Source: Callaeas wilsoni (taxonomy: Eukaryota > Chordata > Aves > Passeriformes > Callaeidae). From it: a stretch of DNA of 64,000 nucleotides. The DNA is taken from positions 24,468-88,467 of the forward strand of contig VWPU01011622.1 of assembly GCA_013398955.1 (NCBI GenBank). The letters are read 5' to 3'. Made by a program: the position numbers and the translations under genes. This document shows, piece after piece, positions 59,041-64,000 of this stretch. Each line of letters begins with the position of its first letter. The first letter of the stretch is position 1. The notes under the pieces were generated by a model. The model saw nothing but the letters and a program-made list of their open reading frames with translations, was not told the DNA's origin and made no database searches.

Positions 59041-59350
59041 AATTAGGAATAGCAGCGTTTTCCTTCCACATTTAATCTCTCTCTGATTTCCTCTGATGGC
59101 CACCTATATTTCTGCTTCATTATATATGACACGCAATAACAAAAGTGGGGCTCTTTTGTGAAATATTAACTGCACACCAGTGGTTTGCTCGTAATGAACT
59201 GTCTACGTGGAGATTGCTAACTACAGTGTAATTATCAGTGAATAATTCATGGTGAATAATTGAATCATTTTAGCCCTTTCTGCCGAAATCAGACAGTGAC
59301 TCATGATTTCTGGGAATTATTCTTAGAACACTTTAATGGTGCCTATTTCA
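59041..59350. promoter_or_regulatory. Candidate enhancer with repeated GTGAATAATT
   Basis: AT-rich and nonrepetitive overall, with GTGAATAATT at 59238-59247 and again at 59252-59261, followed by TGAATCATTTT. Also present are TTCATTATATATGAC, GTGTAATTATC and CATGATTTCTGGGAATTATTC. Starts of the repeat are 14 bp apart. The block has few open frames. It resembles a conserved developmental element, but conservation is untested. Confidence 0.32.
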
Positions 59351-61365
59351 CATGCTGAGGTCAATCAGGAATATTTGAAGTTTGGCTGTGGCGGGTGGAT
59401 CTGTTCCTGGGCCAGACAGGAGCAGGCTTTTGTTGCAGAAACTTGAAAGAGGAGAGATAAAAATGATTATCTTTTGTTCCAACTTGCTGCTCGGAGCTCT
59501 GCTATTCTTGAGCGGCTTTGCCGGTGGAATTGGGGCGCTGGAATGTTTGCGGCAAGATGGATTCATGGAAGCAGATAACAACACCTTCCAGCAGCTGCGT
59601 TTTCATCCCATTCTCATAACCTGGAGTCCACAAACAACAGGCTTTAAGCTCATCCCCTTTGTGGGTCTGTGAAAAGTCCTTGGATTCAAGGAGCTGTAGG
59701 AATACAGGGGTGAGAAGCTTCCCTCTCCTGTGGATCAGGATGGCACCAGCTCCAAGGAGAGAAGAAAAAGCCTCATGTAAATGTGTCTCCCAAGCCTTTT
59801 GCTCAGAGAATTTTGATCTATTCCCCAATTCCCTTTCGTTTTTCCTGCCTTCGCTTCCCAAAAACATACATGATCTGTCACAATTTATAACCTCTGGTTT
59901 AAGGAGGACGGGGCAGACAAATTCATCTCTATAAAAGCTTCTTTTTTTATTGCACTTAATGCGCACCTTTCGCCTTGTGTAATGGAGCTTACATTCTGAA
60001 AAAAATAACTTTGACATCTTCCTATTTTATCTCTTCTTTCCCTTTGGCTGCACGAGCATCCCGCTCCATCCATGTGAGCCGGGCAGCACGGGCAGCTTCC
60101 CTCTCTCTCCATCTCCCTTTCAGCTGCTGATTTGCCCAAATCTCTTTCTGGTGCGTGGCATGTTTAGGTATTGTCCAGCTGTGCAGATTTCCTCATTTCC
60201 TTCCCTTCTTTCTTATCAGAGGTGCCAACACTTTGCAGCTTGCTGTAGAGTCACTATGACTTCAATTTTCCAGGGTTGTTTTGCTGCTGAGAAGCATCCT
60301 GTGGGTGATGAAAGGGGATTTTGGGGTGATTACTGTGACTCTCGACATCCCTCCTACGCCAGTCTGCCCCCAGACAGTGTCCCACTGATCCCACGGAAGG
60401 GATCCTGGTGCCGAGAGGTGCCCACGGATGGGTCCCCCCAGGGCAGGGGCAGCTCCTGTGCATCCGCCCCGGTGAATTCCTGTCCGGCATGGCCGCGTCC
60501 TTCCCCCTGCGGCCTCCTCGCGCTTTTCTGCATCCACCTCCGACCCCGGTGCTCCCGGAGGGGCTGCAGAGCCTCCCTCTGGCTGGGCTCCCACGGGGAA
60601 GCCCCGTCTCCTTTGACTTTGGCGTGTTGGACTGTAAGGGAGCTGACCCCGCAGAGGATCAGGCCTGACCCCAAACTGTTAAGGGAAAATGCAGACAATC
60701 CCACTGCCCCATCCTCTTCCCCTCTGTGCCCTCTCTCCTCCTTTGCAGGGCTCGGGAATGTTGCTGCCCCTGGCAGGCCTCAGCCCCACTTACCCATCAG
60801 GGCTTTGAAGATTTGCTGTACAAAAAGCGGGGGGGTGAAGACCTTGAGACACACTGAATGATTTTTAGGACTTTCTAGGAGAGGAGCATTGCCATTGCAA
60901 TTACAGAAAGCTTGCTTTTCAAAGCATTTTTGTTACTTTGGTCCTAAAAAGGAACAATCAGAGGCTGATCTGAGAATTAGACCCTCTAAGTGAGTCCAGG
61001 AGAACTTCACCCAACTTGAATTGGTGGTGTTTTGTCAGGGAAATAAGCTGGCAAAGAGCAGTTTAGGGGTTATGGCTTTGCACTGTCATTAAGGTGGCCT
61101 TCAGAGGAGAGGAGGGCTGGAAGCAGAGGGAATCAGGTTCTGTTTTCCTTTGGGAATCTCTGGCTTAAAAAATATCCAGGCAGTAAATGAACTGCCATGA
61201 ACTGCTGCACCACTTTGAAGCTGAGAATGTGACTTGCACAGTGCCTGTTTGAGAGCTCAGCTGGAGCTTCCATAATCCAAGTTTAGAGAAGAAAAGGGGG
61301 GGGAAAAACTCCACTAAAACATGAGTTTTATCCTTTTGTATTACTCGATGTGGAAAAAAACCGGT
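59351..61365. other. Unique noncoding DNA with the longest open frame
   Basis: The longest open frame in the window (236 codons, + strand, 60151-60861) lies in GC-rich sequence at about 60350-60800. It is cysteine-, serine- and proline-rich with no domain and overlaps three minus frames of 78-116 codons. I treat it as chance. A run of 9 G lies near 61296-61304. Confidence 0.5.
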
Positions 61366-64000
61366 ATGTCAGCACCTCCTGAGGTCCCCACAGTGCTGCT
61401 GAAACATGAGATCTGCTTTGAAACTGACTGGATGGAGCTGGAAAAAAGGCTGTGAGCAGCATTGGGGTATGTCTGTGGCATCCAACAGCTCCCTGGCCTG
61501 CAGCCACTCGGGGGTTAAAGTGGTGTTTTCCTCTTTCCTGTGTTCAAAAAAAATCACCGAAACGATGAAAAATGGGCATATTTGCCCCTGCGTTCTGGTC
61601 CCTGCCAGTGCAGAGTCTCTGGGAATGAGGAGAGTGAGGAAGCAGGTTCCCTGAAAAATAGTGGTGTGCGGCACCTGTGCGAGCCAGGAATACGCAGCTG
61701 TGCTCCTTGGGGGCTGTAATCCAGGGAAAGCCCATCCCAAGGAAAAATGAAGGCTGGAGCTGGTGGGGAGAAGGCCCACCACGTCTGTATCTGGGCATGA
61801 GGCATTTTTGTCTGGAAGAAACTGCCTGAAATCCGTGCTTACGGAACAGATGTGAAATCCGATGGAAAAGCGAGAAACTCGACGTCAGTTCCAGCGTCTT
61901 TTCTCTTTACACGGCGTTTTTGCCTGCTTGGTGATCCTTTCAAAAGTGATGCATCCTGGCTCCTCTTTCCAGTTTTGATCAAATGCATCCCAATACTCAC
62001 ACTCCCAAGAATCAAATTATATCTCCTGGATGTCTCCAGAGTATTAGAGGGACTTTTATTCTCCAAATCAAGGCGAAGAGGGCACCCATCTGATTTCCCA
62101 GGAGGTGAGGGTTCTGTGGATGCTGCATTAGACACTAAAATTACCCACTGGATATTACACAGAGCATGTTGACATGGAAAAAATAGGCTATTTTCTTTTT
62201 CTGAGTAGAAAGAAATTGGCTGTGTGCACTCACACGCGCTCCAGATTTGGATACTGCATCATTGTGAAAGGGATATGAGGTGGAGAATATCTGGGGTATT
62301 GGTATGTAAATGAACACTTTAATTATTGCAGTCTGATTGCTGATTTCCCATGTCTGGTGCAGCCGGAGCACCTGGATCCTGTAGGGATGTGGAGTTTATT
62401 TGGATCAGGTGAGCAGCTGGGCTGGCGTAGCTGCTGCCGGCACATCTGGGCAATACATGGAAAATACCTAACCTGGCGTGGGAGATGGAAAAGCCACAGG
62501 GCTTTTGGTGCTGTGGCATGAGATTTTTGAAGACCGCTCCTAAAAACTGGAGCTGAGGCAGAGCAGGGGTGCCAAGTGCTCCTGGGAGCTCCAGGCTGAC
62601 CCCCTCCAGGCAGTCCCTGCTTTCCTTGTGCCTCAGGCAGAGCCTTTCCAGGCCGAGCAGCGACTGGAGTGTGGCACAGATGTCTCACACAGCCTCCTCC
62701 CCGTCCCCTTACACCCCAGTCCCGCTGCCCTGCTGGGAGGGGGGATGCCCCCAGCCATGCCAGGGCTTTGCCTCCTCATTATCTCATGGATCCCCCCGTC
62801 TGCGCCCTGGGCTTTTCGCAGACCCCCATTATTTCCAATCCCCTTCACTTGTCAAAAGTAATTTGGTGACTTATTATCGGTCAGACAAAACAGCTCTGGG
62901 CTCTGCCAGCCCCGACAAGGGGCCCGGCTGCTTTCAAACCTTTATCCTCCTCTTCCATGCAGGCTCCCCTCTCTCTGGGCTGAGCTGCTGAGGGGAGCAT
63001 TCAGCAGGCAGATCCCAGGCCCAATTAGCAGCCCAGGAATTTTAATTAGTCGAGCAGTCAATTATATCAATGGACACCCTTTGCCCTCCCGCCCTGCAGC
63101 CCCGCTGTCCATGGGCAAAGCTCCTGGCCCTGCTCTGAGCCCTCTGGAGGAGCTGCCAGAGGGGCCCAGCTGTCCCAGATCCTGGTGGTGGCCGGTGGAT
63201 TTGTCCCCTCTGAGGCCTCATCCCTGACCTCCGCTTGAACTGGGGCTTTGTGCCCTCCCAGACCCACCCTGCTAGTGGCAGTCTGAGCAAGAGGGACACG
63301 GAGCAGGGAAGAGCTTTGGATTTGGGCTCCATTCTCTTGGCTGGATGTTGGGGAGAGGAATAGGATGGGGGGGTTTGGAGAGATGAGCCTTTCCTTCCCT
63401 TCATATGTGCTTCCTGATGCTGATCTACCTGTCAGTTCTCCTCTGAGGCTGGCTCAGAAGCTGGGATGCCAGGGGAGCTGCCAGCTTGTTAATACTGTCA
63501 CTTGCCTATCAGAAAGAATCCCTTTGGATCTGCTCTGCTATTTCTATTTTATTTGCTTCCTAAAATTGCCTCCTTTCCAGCTCCTGCACCAGCAGCACTC
63601 AGGGCTTTGCTGCATCTCCAATGTTGCTGAAGGATACTTCTGCCCACCACTGCTTCCTCACCTTGTTGGGGCATCAAAAACCTGTCCTAAACTCACTGGC
63701 CCTTGCCATTGATTAAAATCCTTCCTAATTTTGGTGTTTCTTACAGTTTTGTGTTAAGTATTGCTCTCTTTGCTCTAAGATCAGGCTGCAGTGAGTCTCA
63801 AATCTGCACCAAATCATGTCCTCAAGGTGCTGGGCGTGCTTTACAAGGTGACCTAGCTGGTGACAGGACTCTGACCCTGCACAGGCATTCCCAAATTATG
63901 GTCATAGTCCAAAGTGTCTTGTCCCAGTTCTTCTCTGAACAGCAAATGCCTCTTTCTGGGGTGAGAAACCGCTTGGTCATCCTTGCCCGCCCATCCTTGC
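61366..64000. other. Unique noncoding DNA to the window end
   Basis: No gene or transposon is recognised. 61850-62400 is moderately AT-rich. 62580-63400 is GC-rich with frames open on both strands. Around 63000-63070, CCAATTAGCAG, TTTTAATTAGTCGAGC and CAATTATATCAATGG form a short homeodomain-rich patch that could be regulatory. Confidence 0.45.

Noticed and set aside
60151..60861. 236-codon open frame on the + strand
   Set aside because: It lies in GC-rich DNA where stops are rare, is Cys/Ser/Pro-rich, has no domain and overlaps several minus-strand frames. A rough estimate for 64 kb read in six frames is a few open runs of 160 codons or more by chance, and more in GC-rich parts.

Overview
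This window looks like noncoding DNA from a bird nuclear genome. The main evidence is eight fragments of the 3' end of CR1, the dominant avian LINE family, which carry the typical 'catagaatcatagaat...ggaagggacctt' signature or its reverse complement. There are also two related solo LTRs of an endogenous retrovirus, each flanked by short target-site duplications. I recognise no protein-coding gene, rRNA, tRNA, operon or CRISPR array. The species and the neighbouring genes cannot be read from the sequence.

Layout. 1-3590: unique sequence with a 3 x 21-bp AT-rich minisatellite (691-753), a small CpG-rich patch (about 1180-1275) and an AT-rich stretch resembling a conserved noncoding element (about 1565-1990). 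3591-4012: solo LTR on the + strand. 4013-15165: mostly unique DNA with a (CATC)n tract at 6061-6117 and two CR1 ends at 12.2-12.5 kb. 15166-15591: a second solo LTR of the same family on the - strand. 15592-36000: unique DNA with CR1 ends at 25.3, 26.6 and 32.8 kb, small CpG clusters, and an 18-bp duplication with a hairpin at 29.35 kb. 36000-42000: a repeated AATTACAT...GGATGTC motif, the best splice-bounded block in the window (37065-37149), and a G-rich tandem repeat at 38.8 kb. 42000-64000: several AT-rich, homeodomain-site-rich blocks, a perfect 11-bp inverted repeat at 44.8 kb, and CR1 fragments at 45.4, 49.8 and 51.1 kb. A GATA/E-box cluster lies at 57.13 kb and a repeated GTGAATAATT motif at 59.24 kb.

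Interpretation. The many open frames of 60-236 codons show no recognisable domains, often overlap open frames on the other strand, and are about as numerous as chance predicts for DNA of this base composition. The window is best read as intergenic or deep intronic DNA, with scattered stretches whose composition suggests developmental enhancers. That last point is inference from motif content only, because no alignment was possible. No new protein-based system is visible. The best leads are the candidate exon at 37.1 kb, the motif-dense enhancer candidates and the unusual LTR ends.
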